Source: Achatina immaculata (lineage: Eukaryota; Mollusca; Gastropoda; Stylommatophora; Achatinidae). Taken from it: a DNA stretch of 64,000 nt. This document shows, in pieces, positions 34,201 through 43,800 of this stretch (position 1 is its first letter; each line of letters starts with the position of its first letter). The stretch covers positions 25,552,427-25,616,426 of the forward strand of contig CM019713.1 in assembly GCA_009760885.1 (NCBI GenBank), in the 5' to 3' direction. Both the position numbers and the translations under genes were made by a program. The notes below the pieces were generated by a model, which saw nothing but the letters and a program-made list of their open reading frames with translations, searched no databases and was not told where the DNA came from.

Positions 34201-37200
34201 ATCCCTTGATGAGGACACAGTTCCTGGTCTATCAACTGTCTCAGATGTTTCTTCTCACCTAAAACCAGCAGAAACTCTCTTCATCCCTTGATGAGGACAC
34301 AGTTCCTGGTCTATCAACTGTCTCAGATGTTTCTTCTCACCTAAAACCAGCAGAAACTCTCTTCATCCCTTGATGAGGACACAGTTCCTGGTCTATCAAC
34401 TGTCTCAGATGTTTCTTCTCACCTAAAACCAGCAGAAACTCTCTTCATCCCTTGATGAGGACACAGTTCCTGGTCTATCAACTGTCTCAGATGTTTCTTC
34501 TCACCTAAAACCAGCAGAAACTCTCTTCATCCCTTGATGAGGACACAGTTCCTGGTCTATCAACTGTCTCAGATGTTTCTTCTCACCTAAAACCAGCAGA
34601 AACTCTCTTCATCCCTTGATGAGGACACAGTTCCTGGTCTATCAACTGTCTCAGATGTTTCTTCTCACCTAAAACCAGCAGAAACTCTCTTCATCCCTTG
34701 ATGAGGACACAGTTCCTGGTCTATCAACTGTCTCAGATGTTTCTTCTCACCTAAAAAAAAAAATCAAATACTATGTATAGTAACCTTTTAATCAAAACAC
34801 AGTGCTGTAGGTGGAGACTGAAAACCTGCCATTGTTGGTTGTTGTCCACCAGCTGATACGGGTATCCTAGTGATGCTATTTTCCTGCTTCGTTACCTTGA
34901 ACACATTATTATTCTTTTTATTTTTCGCTGCATTAATGGTATGTCATATATTGACTGGAAAGTGTAAGAAAATGATTGCTTATTGGTGGTACATAAATTC
35001 AGAATCTGGGATGATGATGATGCCAGGCAACCACATATTGTCCACAAGGGTGGCTGGGATATCATGACATCTTTGCATTCTGATGGTTCACTGTACACAA
35101 ACTTTGTTCCATACACATAATTATTAAAAATATATCAAATTGCCTTCAGGCTGTGCGTATATATATATATATATATATATATATAAGTTTGTGCATGAAA
35201 CAAATGAATTTTGTATTTAGACTTGCGTCCCATCCCTAGGATGTCTCATATGTGTGCAGATATTCCAAAATCCAGAACCTTCTGGTCCCAAGCATTCTGC
35301 ATAAGGGATACTGAACTTATATTATTAACACTTAATAATAATAATAATAATAGTAATGACAGAAATAATACCTTAAATACCTTTCTCTGTGAGTTTTTTA
35401 TTTTTTTTTCTGAAACAAAAGTTGAAAATATTTCTTTCTGCCTTTTTTTAGGTGATGGGTTGATGTGTTCAAAATGTGTTCAACACCCACGACCATGTGA
35501 CAGTAACCAAACAACTCAGATGCCACGAGAGAAGATAATCAGCATCTTACCAGGCAAAGAGGTGAGTGTGGAGTTGTGTGAGTTTTCAGCGGCACAGTAT
35601 CTAGTGTGAACCTGTTTTCCCAGTGGTTTCAGCAGCCGTGTTGAGATAAAACTAGTCATTAGTGTTTGTGATTGGCCGGCATGTTCTTACTTCTGTCTGT
35701 GGATATTCGAAATAGTAACTGTGAAAACATCTTGGCTAAAACATCTTGCCATAATAATCAGTGGTTAATACCGGTTTGGAATGGGAAAGACGGAACTGAT
35801 AAACAAGTTGGCTCCTGGGACCGGTTATTGCAAGATTAGTCCTCAGCTGTCACAGAGCTGCTTCCATTTGTCAGGATTCTACTCGGTGCTACAGAGTTCA
35901 TGTGAAATTGCAGAAGGCTGCAGCAGGCTATGTCTGTAACATCATTTCATTCAGGTGGATTCAGCACAGTTGTGTCACAAATTCAAGTTTTGCTTTTTGA
36001 AACTCTGGAATTTTTTTTTTTAAGTCCATGGTTGGTTGAATCAATGGATGTGAAATTGTGGATACAAAGGGCCAACTGTATATAATATAAAAAACCATAA
36101 CACTACGTAACTAACAGAATAATTATCAGTAAGAATTACAGTGCCATAACCACATGAAAAATAAGATAATTTACATCCTATCTGAAACTGATGGTGGGAG
36201 CATCTCACTTCTCTGCAGTTGGTGAGGTTTTGAAGGAAAAAAAAAAACCCAGTGAAATGAGTCTTTTTTAACTTCAGGGTTTGAACCTAAGAAGCAGGGT
36301 TCACTGTAATATATGTACAATGTTATATATTGCCACCATACAGAACATGTTTTTTTTTTTTACAGAAAATGCATAAGTGACTTCAGCAGCAGGTGCCTAT
36401 TTTTACAGCTGGACGGACTGGAATGTGCACAAACTGGACTGAACTCACTTTCTTTACCTAACTTTCCTTAAGTGTCTGTTCATTCTAACCCAGTGATCCC
36501 TTCCTACAGTCACTGTCTCAACATAAAAACACTTTAGATAATGCTATCCTCATTCTAAGCCAGTGATCCTTTTCTACAGTCACTGTCTCAACATAAAAAC
36601 ACTTCAGATAGTACTATCCTCATTCTAAGCCAGTGATCCTGTCATACAGTGACTGTCTCAACATAAAAACATTTCAGATAGTACTATCCTCATTCTAAGC
36701 CAGTGATCCTGTCATACAGTGACTGTCTCAACATAAAAACATTTCAGATAGTACTATTCTCATTCTAAGCCAATGATCCCTTCCTACAGTGACTGTCTCA
36801 ACATAAAAACACTTCAGATAGTGCTATCCTCATGTAAGACAAAATTCTGAAGTTTCATAATTTGGTGGGGTTTTTTTTTTTAATATCATAGCAAGGAAAC
36901 ATGCAGAAAAACAGAAAGCATTTTAGGTAGCAAAAGGCTACCTGAGATATGGTCAGCAAAAACAGGGCTGTTGAAAACATTATCCTATCTTCTCTTACCA
37001 CCCCCCCCCCCCCCCCCCCCCCCGCAAAGGGTGTTTTGTTTGTTAATCCAGCATTGAATTTTCTTTTTGCTTTCAGATGAATAAAACTGTTTCATTTACG
37101 AACTCAACCACTGCCAATAAGGTAACTATATATCGCTATGTTTATGCAATTTCATCAGGTAGTTATTGATAATGTTGTCACTATCTCACTGGCTTTCTCT

Positions 37201-40200
37201 TTCTCATTGTCAGTCTTTCTACTTTCTCTCTGCCCCATGAAACATTTTGAAATACAAACTCTGAAGTCTGTTGTTGGAGTTGTAGAAACTGGAAATGCAG
37301 GAAATAAATTTGTAGATTTAGAAAGCTCTCTAGTCTCACCACAAAAAGAGAAAAATAATGTTTAGTAGCAGCCAACAGCTACAGAACTCATGAAATTTCT
37401 CTGCGGCACTGGCTACAGAAGATGATTATGGTCAGCTGGCTACAACAGCAGGCTCTTCTAAATAGCTGTAAAATCCAGAACTTTTATCTCACATTCACAG
37501 CTAAGCACAGTTTACGCCTAATACCATTTCATGTTCTTGTTTTTGTATCATGTTGCTCCGGCTTTCCTCACATGGTTCTTATATTCACCCAGGGGTGTGG
37601 ACTGTTCTAGACTAACGGATATTTCATATTCCAGTTTTCTTGATTGGTTTACCCTGTCACAGATAAATCTGTAAACATCCCACATATAGAGGCAGTAGTA
37701 GTACTGGGGTCAACGTTTAGAATAATGGAACTCTTCATTACTGAATAAGAAAATGAAGATAATTAATTTTTAAAGCAATATTGTTTTGCCAGCCCGTTAA
37801 TTTTACAGTGAAATGAAAGGCCTTCAGTGTATACGTATATTCTGATGTGTGCTTCGTAACATTTGAGTCTGGTTTTTCCAATCATCAGGTTTATGAGTTT
37901 TCACTTGTTTTCCCTGGCACCAGATAGTCGAATATACAGGGTTTATTTTTTTTTTTTATAGTCTATGTCTTCATTCAGTTGGTAATAGAGGAGTTGTAGT
38001 TTTTTTTTTCAAAGAGCTTTTCATGCACTACTGTCTAGTAGGTGGTACATCAGTATCATCTTGTCTGTTATAGTGTATGCAGTGTGATTTCTTTATTGAA
38101 TGGTATGCCCTATGCTCAGCCTGAAGATTGGTATGCCCTATGCTCAGCCTGAAGATTGGTATGCCCTATACTCAGCCTGAAGATTGGTATGCCCTATGCT
38201 CAGCCTGAAGATTGGTATGCCCTATGCTCAGCCTGAAGATTGGTATGCCCTATGCTCAGCTTGAAGTTTGGTATGCCCTATGCTCAGCCTGAAGATTGGT
38301 ATGCCCTATGGTCAGCCTGAAGGTTAGTATGCCTTGTGCTCAACCTGAAGGTCAGTATGCCCTATGGTCAGCCTGAAGGTTGGTATGCCCTGTGCTCAGC
38401 CTGAAGGTTGGTATGCCCTATGGTCAGCCTGAAGATTGGTATGCCCTATGGTCAGCCTGAAGGTTGGTATGCCCTATGGTCAGCCTGAAGGTTGGTATGC
38501 CCTATGGTCAGCCTGAAGGTTGGTATGCCCTATGGTCAGCCTGAAGGTTGGTATGCCCTGTCCTCAGCCTGAAGGTTGATATGCCCTATGGTCAGCCTGA
38601 AGGTTGGTATGCCATGTGCTCAGCCTGAAGATTGGTATGCCCTATGGTCAGCCTGAAGGTTGGTATGCCCTGTGCTCAGCTTGAAGGTTGGTATACCCTG
38701 TGCTCAGCCTGAAGATTGGTATGCCCTATGGTCAGCCTGAAGGTTGGTATGCCCTATGGTCAGCCTGAAGGTTGGTATGCCCTATGGTCAGCCTGAAGAT
38801 TGGTATGCCCTATGGTCAGCCTGAAGGTTGGTATGCCCTATGCTCAGCCTGAAGATTGGTATGCCCTATGGTCAGCCTGAAGGTTGGTATGCCCTATGCT
38901 CAGCCTGAAGGTTGGTATGCCCTATGGTCAGCCTGAAGGTTGGTATGCCCTATGCTCAGCCTGAAGGTTGGTATGCCCTAAGCTCAGCCTGAAGGTTGGT
39001 ATGCCCTATGGTCAGCCTGAAGGTTGGTATGCCCTATGGTCAGCCTGAAGATTGGTATGCCCTATGGTCAGCCTGAAGGTTGGTATGCCCTATGGTCAGC
39101 CTGAAGGTTGGTATGCCCTATGGTCAGCCTGAAGGTTGGTATGCCCTATGGTCAGCCTGAAGGTTGGTATGCCCTATGGTCAGCCTGAAGATTGGTATGC
39201 CCTATGGTCAGCCTGAAGGTTGGTATGCCCTATGCTCAGCCTGAAGGTTGGTATGCCCTATGCTCAGCCTGAAGATTGGTATGCCCTATGCTCAGCCTTA
39301 AGGTTGGTATGCCCTATGGTCAGCCTGAAGGTTGGTATGCCCTATGGTCAGCCTGAAGATTGGTATGCCCTATGGTCAGCCTGAAGGTTGGTATGCCCTA
39401 TGCTCAGCCTGAAGATTGGTATGCCCTATGGTCAGCCTGAAGGTTGGTATGCCCTATGCTCAGCCTGAAGGTTGGTATGCCCTATGGTCAGCCTGAAGGT
39501 TGGTATGCCCTATGCTCAGCCTGAAGGTTGGTATGCCCTAAGCTCAGCCTGAAGGTTGGTATGCCCTATGGTCAGCCTGAAGGTTGGTATGCCCTATGGT
39601 CAGCCTGAAGATTGGTATGCCCTATGGTCAGCCTGAAGGTTGGTATGCCCTATGGTCAGCCTGAAGGTTGGTATGCCCTATGGTCAGCCTGAAGGTTGGT
39701 ATGCCCTATGGTCAGCCTGAAGGTTGGTATGCCCTATGGTCAGCCTGAAGATTGGTATGCCCTATGGTCAGCCTGAAGGTTGGTATGCCCTATGCTCAGC
39801 CTGAAGGTTGGTATGCCCTATGCTCAGCCTGAAGATTGGTATGCCCTATGCTCAGCCTTAAGGTTGAGCTCAGATCTTTGCAGCTTGTGCTTTTGAACAA
39901 AGATTACTTACATTAATAAATTTAAACATCTAGTGGCCTATATTATGCTTTAATCTGTCTGCTTATCTCTACACTACAGGATGTTTCTAGAAAAATTAAT
40001 CATCGAGAGCCACCAGATGACAGTAGTCTTGCAGTAAGGATAATGCTAATAAGCTTCATTACAGTGCCTTGTGTTTTTCTTCTCATTTTAGTCTACACAT
40101 GTTTCATCATCGGCGTCCAAGATAGTACTGAGTTGAGTAAATTTTTATTTGGCCGATTATTTCCAGAAGCTTGTAATCATGGGAAAATGAAGGGGGAAAA

Positions 40201-40240
40201 AGGAGGAGGAAAGTCAAGGGAAAAATCTGAATTGGTTTAA
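25139..40240 (+). CDS. TNF-receptor-superfamily-like single-pass membrane protein, five exons visible
   Basis: Exons 25139-25269, 26594-26755, 35452-35561, 37077-37121 and 39980-40240 join to 235 codons with every junction in phase (1, 1, 0, 0). Residues 3-12 form a hydrophobic segment ending in DVAHA-AP, a signal-peptide-like cleavage site. The cysteines C25, C38, C41, C57, C60 and C75 have the C-x12-C-x2-C-x15-C-x2-C-x14-C layout of a TNF receptor cysteine-rich repeat. C85, C103, C106 and C113 make a partial second repeat. N-glycosylation sequons occur at NCT, NQT, NKT and NST. A helix at about 170-195 spans the membrane. The 40-residue tail has no death domain, so it resembles decoy or adaptor-poor receptors. 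The start codon is in an unseen upstream exon, possibly through exon A4. The family call rests on the cysteine layout and topology. Confidence 0.8.
25495..25635. repeat. 25-bp tandem repeat, about 5 copies
   Basis: The unit is near ATTCCAATAATAGTCTGTGT followed by TTCTC, in receptor intron 1. Confidence 0.85.
25795..26420 (-). mobile_element. I-like retroelement RNase H fragment, split by a short RTE tail insertion
   Basis: The minus strand reads IPGHINIQGNKRADRLAKKK (about 26300-26250) and then EARLND...LGNTSRAVHDHPEC. After the insertion it reads HQIKLDEMPKCPLYDNNQE and TVTHNLL, the knuckle region that follows RNase H in I-like elements. Stops and frameshifts show it is dead. Confidence 0.7.
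25890..26018 (+). mobile_element. RTE 3'-tail-only insertion (129 bp) with 8-bp target-site duplication
   Basis: Matches the last ~110 bp of the RTE at 24090-24210 (AACAAGCATAAAATCCCTTG to GCGCAAGAAGGATATGAGAT). It is flanked by ATGTCTTC at 25882-25889 and at 26019-26026. An extremely 5'-truncated copy within receptor intron 1. Confidence 0.9.
26594..26755 (+). CDS. Receptor exon T2: cysteine-rich repeat
   Basis: Acceptor CTTCTTCCCACAG, donor GTGAGT. Two bases complete Gly, then TFTDKHRHMDESCRPCDEAS, a sequon at NCTS and LRCEAGYQQDPLPVS. It supplies the fourth to sixth cysteines of repeat 1 and the first of repeat 2. Starts and ends in phase 1, the usual phase of extracellular repeat exons. 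Confidence 0.85.
26756..28135. other. Intron 2 sequence with a partial family B-like stretch at 27590-27860
   Basis: The part around 27735-27850 (AAGGACCTGGCCAGACTTC, GGGAGAGATT, GATGAAGAAGAAAGC) resembles sequence following family B at 12506-12610 and 18236-18340. The remaining sequence shows nothing recognised. Open frames of 60-82 codons here lack splice context. Confidence 0.5.
28140..28880. repeat. 70-bp / 64-bp composite satellite, about 11 copies
   Basis: The first half repeats a 70-bp unit (AGCATTGTCTGAAGTGTTTT, TATGTTGAGACAGTGACTGT, then GGAAGGTACCACTGGCTTA). The second half repeats a 64-bp derivative in which the middle is replaced by GAACAGACATTTGAGTTGTG. The reverse complement of the 70-bp unit forms the array at 36479-36833. 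Confidence 0.95.
28881..29449. other. Intron 2 sequence, nothing recognised
   Basis: AT-rich; no exon or element recognised before the tail of the CR1/L2-like element. Confidence 0.5.
29450..33640 (-). mobile_element. CR1/L2-like non-LTR retrotransposon with esterase-type ORF1, nearly full length
   Basis: ORF1 begins at 33631 (MENRDDSEAPAPEF) with a coiled-coil-like part (AELTSLRDENAKM). After a frameshift near 32970 comes an SGNH-type domain (MIIGDSLLKGI and VHVGINDSLN). After another near 32565 a proline-rich linker is fused to the C-terminal half of an endonuclease (IIILGDFNIDV, LIDHIYV, LSDHYPV). A stop at 31866-31868 precedes a 634-codon frame (31802-29898) with the RT: DLSNYRPTSILSSLSKPLEK, DSQSGFRPNYSC, FADFKKAFD, IPQGSILGPLLFAIYINDL and LFADDCTVY. 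The endonuclease N-terminus is deleted. The element lies antisense in receptor intron 2. The 3' boundary is approximate. Confidence 0.9.
33653..33905. mobile_element. Repeat family A, copy 3 (head missing)
   Basis: Matches the tail of family A (AGCAGG, TGCTTCTTTA, GAGGAAGTGGGACAGGGTCT, TCAGCTATGGGTCACTGA) with the head absent. It abuts the 5' end of the CR1/L2-like element. Confidence 0.7.
34099..34754. repeat. 82-bp minisatellite, 8 copies
   Basis: The unit starts CAGCAGAAACTCTCTTCATC and ends TTTCTTCTCACCTAAAAC. The first copy is most divergent (CTCCTC, GAGGAGGACC) and the others are identical or nearly so, which suggests recent homogenisation. Receptor intron 2. Confidence 0.95.
34755..35451. 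other. Intron 2 sequence with a TA microsatellite at 35158-35184
   Basis: AT-rich; a (TA)n run and a short AAT repeat near 35333-35352. No gene recognised. Confidence 0.6.
35452..35561 (+). CDS. Receptor exon T3: second cysteine-rich repeat
   Basis: Acceptor TTCTGCCTTTTTTTAG, donor GTGAGT. Two bases complete Arg, then DGLMCSKCVQHPRPCDSNQT and a polar stretch ending ISILPGKE. It adds three cysteines and an NQT sequon. Starts in phase 1 and ends in phase 0. Confidence 0.85.
35562..36478. other. Intron 3 sequence, nothing recognised
   Basis: No exon, array or element recognised. Confidence 0.5.
36479..36833. repeat. 70-bp satellite, 5 copies, inverted relative to 28140-28880
   Basis: The unit reads CATTCTAAGCCAGTGATCC, CTACAGTCACTGTCTCAACA, TAAAAACACTTCAGATAGTA. 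It is the reverse complement of the 28-kb unit. Receptor intron 3. Confidence 0.95.
36999..37023. repeat. Poly-C run of about 24
   Basis: An uninterrupted C tract shortly upstream of exon T4. A similar shorter run lies at 25313-25329. Confidence 0.95.
37077..37121 (+). CDS. Receptor exon T4: glycosylatable stalk (15 codons)
   Basis: Acceptor TTGCTTTCAG, donor GTAACT. The frame reads MNKTVSFTNSTTANK, with NKT and NST sequons and many Ser/Thr, typical of a juxtamembrane stalk. Phase 0 at both ends, so it can be skipped without changing the frame. Confidence 0.7.
37122..38094. other. Intron 4 sequence before the array
   Basis: Nothing recognised. A 75-codon frame at 37138-37365 with a hydrophobic stretch has no splice donor and is probably chance. 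Confidence 0.45.
38095..39867. repeat. 28-bp minisatellite, about 63 copies, with higher-order structure
   Basis: The unit is TTGGTATGCCCTATGGTCAG followed by CCTGAAGG; GGTCAG/GCTCAG and AAGG/AAGA variants alternate. Marker variants CCCTAAGCTCAG and CAGCCTTAAGG each occur twice, 560 bp (20 units) apart, so a 20-unit block was duplicated. It fills most of receptor intron 4, right before the transmembrane exon. Confidence 0.95.
39980..40240 (+). CDS. Receptor exon T5: transmembrane segment, tail and stop
   Basis: Acceptor CTCTACACTACAG. Phase 0 start, DVSRKINHREPPDDSSLAVR, then a hydrophobic helix (IMLISFITVPCVFLLILVYT and CFIIG). A basic cytoplasmic tail rich in K, G and E ends KSELV and the stop at 40238-40240. 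The tail is 40 residues; a death domain would need about 80. No clear TRAF-binding motif is seen. Confidence 0.85.
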   Translation, partial: DVSRKINHREPPDDSSLAVRIMLISFITVPCVFLLILVYTCFIIGVQDSTELSKFLFGRLFPEACNHGKMKGEKGGGKSREKSELV

Positions 40241-40822
40241 CAGGTGACATGAAAGGGGGAGCAACCAGACTGGTTATTGAAAATATCAGGGAAGTGCACA
40301 ATGAAGAAACATGGATGCCATTACTTACAAGCAGATCATTTAATGAATGAATATTTCAACATAGCAGATTGGAGAGAAGTGATATACTGAAATATCATGT
40401 CACATTTTGTGTTTGATCACTGAAATGTCTTTGCTACATTTTGTTGTCTCATTGGGAATTTTTTTATTTAACTTTACTAATAGTATGCATTAGCTGCGGC
40501 CTTTTTATGTTATGATCATTTTTTTATGTGGGTTGATTTTTTTGTTTTAGCCTTTTTTTTATGTCTTATTTAAAAATCTTTTTTGCCAATTGGTTATTAA
40601 TGTCCATTTTTATTCTTTTTTATTTCAATATGCATGTTTATCCTATACTCGTTGCCTCTGTATTTAGCTTTCTTAAACACTGTATCACTGTATATATCGT
40701 CACTGTTAATCGTTTGCTTTTTTGTTAGATGTTTAAAAACCTATAACATTTGCATTTAATCAAATAAGACAAAATGATTGTGATTATTTGCCATACAATT
40801 TCATTTATTCTTTCTTATTAAA
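40241..40822 (+). other. Probable 3' untranslated region of the receptor gene
   Basis: AT-rich sequence following the stop codon. An ATTAAA at 40817-40822, a variant polyadenylation signal, sits directly at the start of the 52-bp array. No AATAAA is seen in this stretch. Confidence 0.45.
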
Positions 40823-43800
40823 CTAGGTGGTTATGGTTATTTGGTGTAAAATATCTTTCTTTTGGTCACAGTAGACATGGTATTATGGTTACTTGGTGTA
40901 AAATTTCTTTCATTTGGTCACAGTAGACTAGGTGTTATGGTTACTTGGTGTAAAATTTCTTTCATTTGGTCACAGTAGACTAGGTGTTATGGTTACTTGG
41001 TGTAAAATTTCTTTCTTTTGGTCACAGTAGACTAGGTGTTATGGTTACTTGGTGTAAAATTTCTTTCATTTGGTCACAGTAGACTAGGTGTTATGGTTAC
41101 TTGGTGTAAAATTTCTTTCATTTGGTCACAGTAGACTAGGTGTTATGGTTACTTGGTGTAAAATTTCTTTCATTTGGTCACAGTAGACTAGGTGTTATGG
41201 TTACTTGGTGTAAAATTTCTTTCATTTGTTCACAGTAGACATGGTGTTACGGTTACTTGGTGTAAAATTTTTTTCTTTTGGCCACAGTAGACATGGTGTT
41301 ATGGTTACTTGGTGTAAAATTTCTTTCATTTGGTCACAGTAGACTAGGTGTTATGGTTACTTGGTGTAAAATTTCTTTCATTTGGTCACAGTAGACTAGG
41401 TGTTATGGTTACTTGGTGTAAAATTTCTTTCATTTGGTCACAGTAGACTAGGTGTTATGGTTACTTGGTGTAAAATTTCTTTCATTTGGTCACAGTAGAC
41501 TAGGTGTTATGGTTACTTGGTGTAAAATTTCTTTCATTTGTTCACAGTAGACATGGTGTTACGGTTACTTGGTGTAAAATTTTTTTCTTTTGGCCACAGT
41601 AGACATGGTGTTATGGTTACTTGGTGTAAAATTTCTTTCATTTGGTCACAGTAGACTAGGTGTTATGGTTACTTGGTGTAAAATTTCTTTCATTTGGTCA
41701 CAGTAGACTAGGTGTTATGGTTACTTGGTGTAAAATTTCTTTCATTTGGTCACAGTAGACTAGGTGTTATGGTTACTTGGTGTAAAATTTCTTTCATTTG
41801 GTCACAGTAGACATGGTGTTATGGTTACTTGGTGTAAAATTTCTTTCTTTTGGTCACAGTAGACTAGGTGTTATGGTTACTTGGTGTAAAATTTCTTTCA
41901 TTTGGTCACAGTAGACTAGGTGTTATGGTTACTTGGTGTAAAATTTCTTTCATTTGGTCACAGTAGACATGGTGTTATGGTTACTTGGTGTAAAATTTCT
42001 TTCATTTGGTCACAGTAGACTAGGTGTTATGGTTACTTGGTGTAAAATATCTTTCTTTTGGTCACAGTAGACTAGGTGTTATGGTTACTTGGTGTAAAAT
42101 TTCTTTCATTTGGTCACAGTAGACTAGGTGTTATGGTTACTTGGTGTAAAATTTCTTTCTTTTGGTCACAGTAGACATGATGTTATGGTTACTTGGTGTA
42201 AAATTTCTTTCATTTGGTCACAGTAGACTAGGTGTTATGGTTACTTGGTGTAAAATTTCTTTCATTTGGTCACAGTAGACTAGGTGTTATGGTTACTTGG
42301 TGTAAAATTTCTTTCTTTTGGTCACAGTAGACATGGTATTATGGTTACCTAGTGTAAAATTTCTTTCATTTGGTCACAGTAGACATGGTGTTATGGTTAC
42401 TTGCTGTAAAATTTCTTTCATTTGGTCACAGTAGACTAGGTGTTATGGTTACTTGGTGTAAAATTTCTTTCTTTTGGTCACAGTAGACATGGTATTATGG
42501 TTACCTAGTGTAAAATTTCTTTCATTTGGTCACAGTAGACTAGGTGTTATGGTTACTTGGTGTAAAATTTCTTTCATTTGGTCACAGTAGACTAGGTGTT
42601 ATGGTTACTTGGTGTAAAATTTCTTTCATTTGGTCACAGTAGACTAGGTGTTATGGTTACTTGGTGTAAAATTTCTTTCATTTGGTCACAGTAGACTAGG
42701 TGTTATGGTTACTTGGTGTAAAATATCTTTCTTTTGGTCACAGTAGACTAGGTGTTATGGTTACTTGGTGTAAAATTTCTTTCATTTGGTCACAGTAGAC
42801 TAGGTGTTATGGTTACTTGGTGTAAAATTTCTTTCTTTTGGTCACAGTAGACATGATGTTATGGTTACTTGGTGTAAAATTTCTTTCATTTGGTCACAGT
42901 AGACTAGGTGTTATGGTTACTTGGTGTAAAATTTCTTTCATTTGGTCACAGTAGACTAGGTGTTATGGTTACTTGGTGTAAAATTTCTTTCTTTTGGTCA
43001 CAGTAGACATGGTATTATGGTTACCTAGTGTAAAATTTCTTTCATTTGGTCACAGTAGACATGGTGTTATGGTTACTTGGTGTAAAATTTCTTTCATTTG
43101 GTCACAGTAGACTAGGTGTTATGGTTACTTGGTGTAAAATTTCTTTCATTTGATCACAGCAGACATGGTGTTATGGTTACTTGGTGTAAAATTTTTTTCA
43201 TTTGGTCACAGTAGACTAGGTGTTATGGTTACTTGGTTTAAAATTTCTTTCATTTGGTCACAGTAGACTAGGTGTTATGGTTACTTGGTGTAAAATTTCT
43301 TTCATTTGGTCACAGTAGACATGGTGTTATGGTTACTTGGTGTAAAATTTCTTTCTTTTGGTCACAGTAGACATGGTATTATGGTTACCTAGTGTAAAAT
43401 TTCTTTCATTTGGTCACAGTAGACATGGTGTTATGGTTACTTGGTGTAAAATTTCTTTCATTTGGTCACAGTAGACTAGGTGTTATGGTTACTTGGTGTA
43501 AAATTTCTTTCATTTGGTCACAGTAGACATGGTGTTATGGTTACTTGGTGTAAAATTTCTTTCATTTGGTCACAGTAGACTAGGTGTTATGGTTACTTGG
43601 TGTAAAATTTCTTTCATTTGGTCACAGTAGACTAGGTGTTATGGTTACTTGGTGTAAAATTTCTTTCATTTGGTCACAGTAGACATGGTGTTATGGTTAC
43701 TTGGTGTAAAATTTCTTTCATTTGGTCACAGTAGACATGGTGTTATGGTTACTTGGTGTAAAATTTCTTTCATTTGGTCACAGTAGACTAGGTGTTATGG

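Noticed and set aside
36360..36400. Acceptor-like TTTTTTTTTTACAG as an extra receptor exon
   Set aside because: The following sequence hits stops at once and no donor in the required phase follows.
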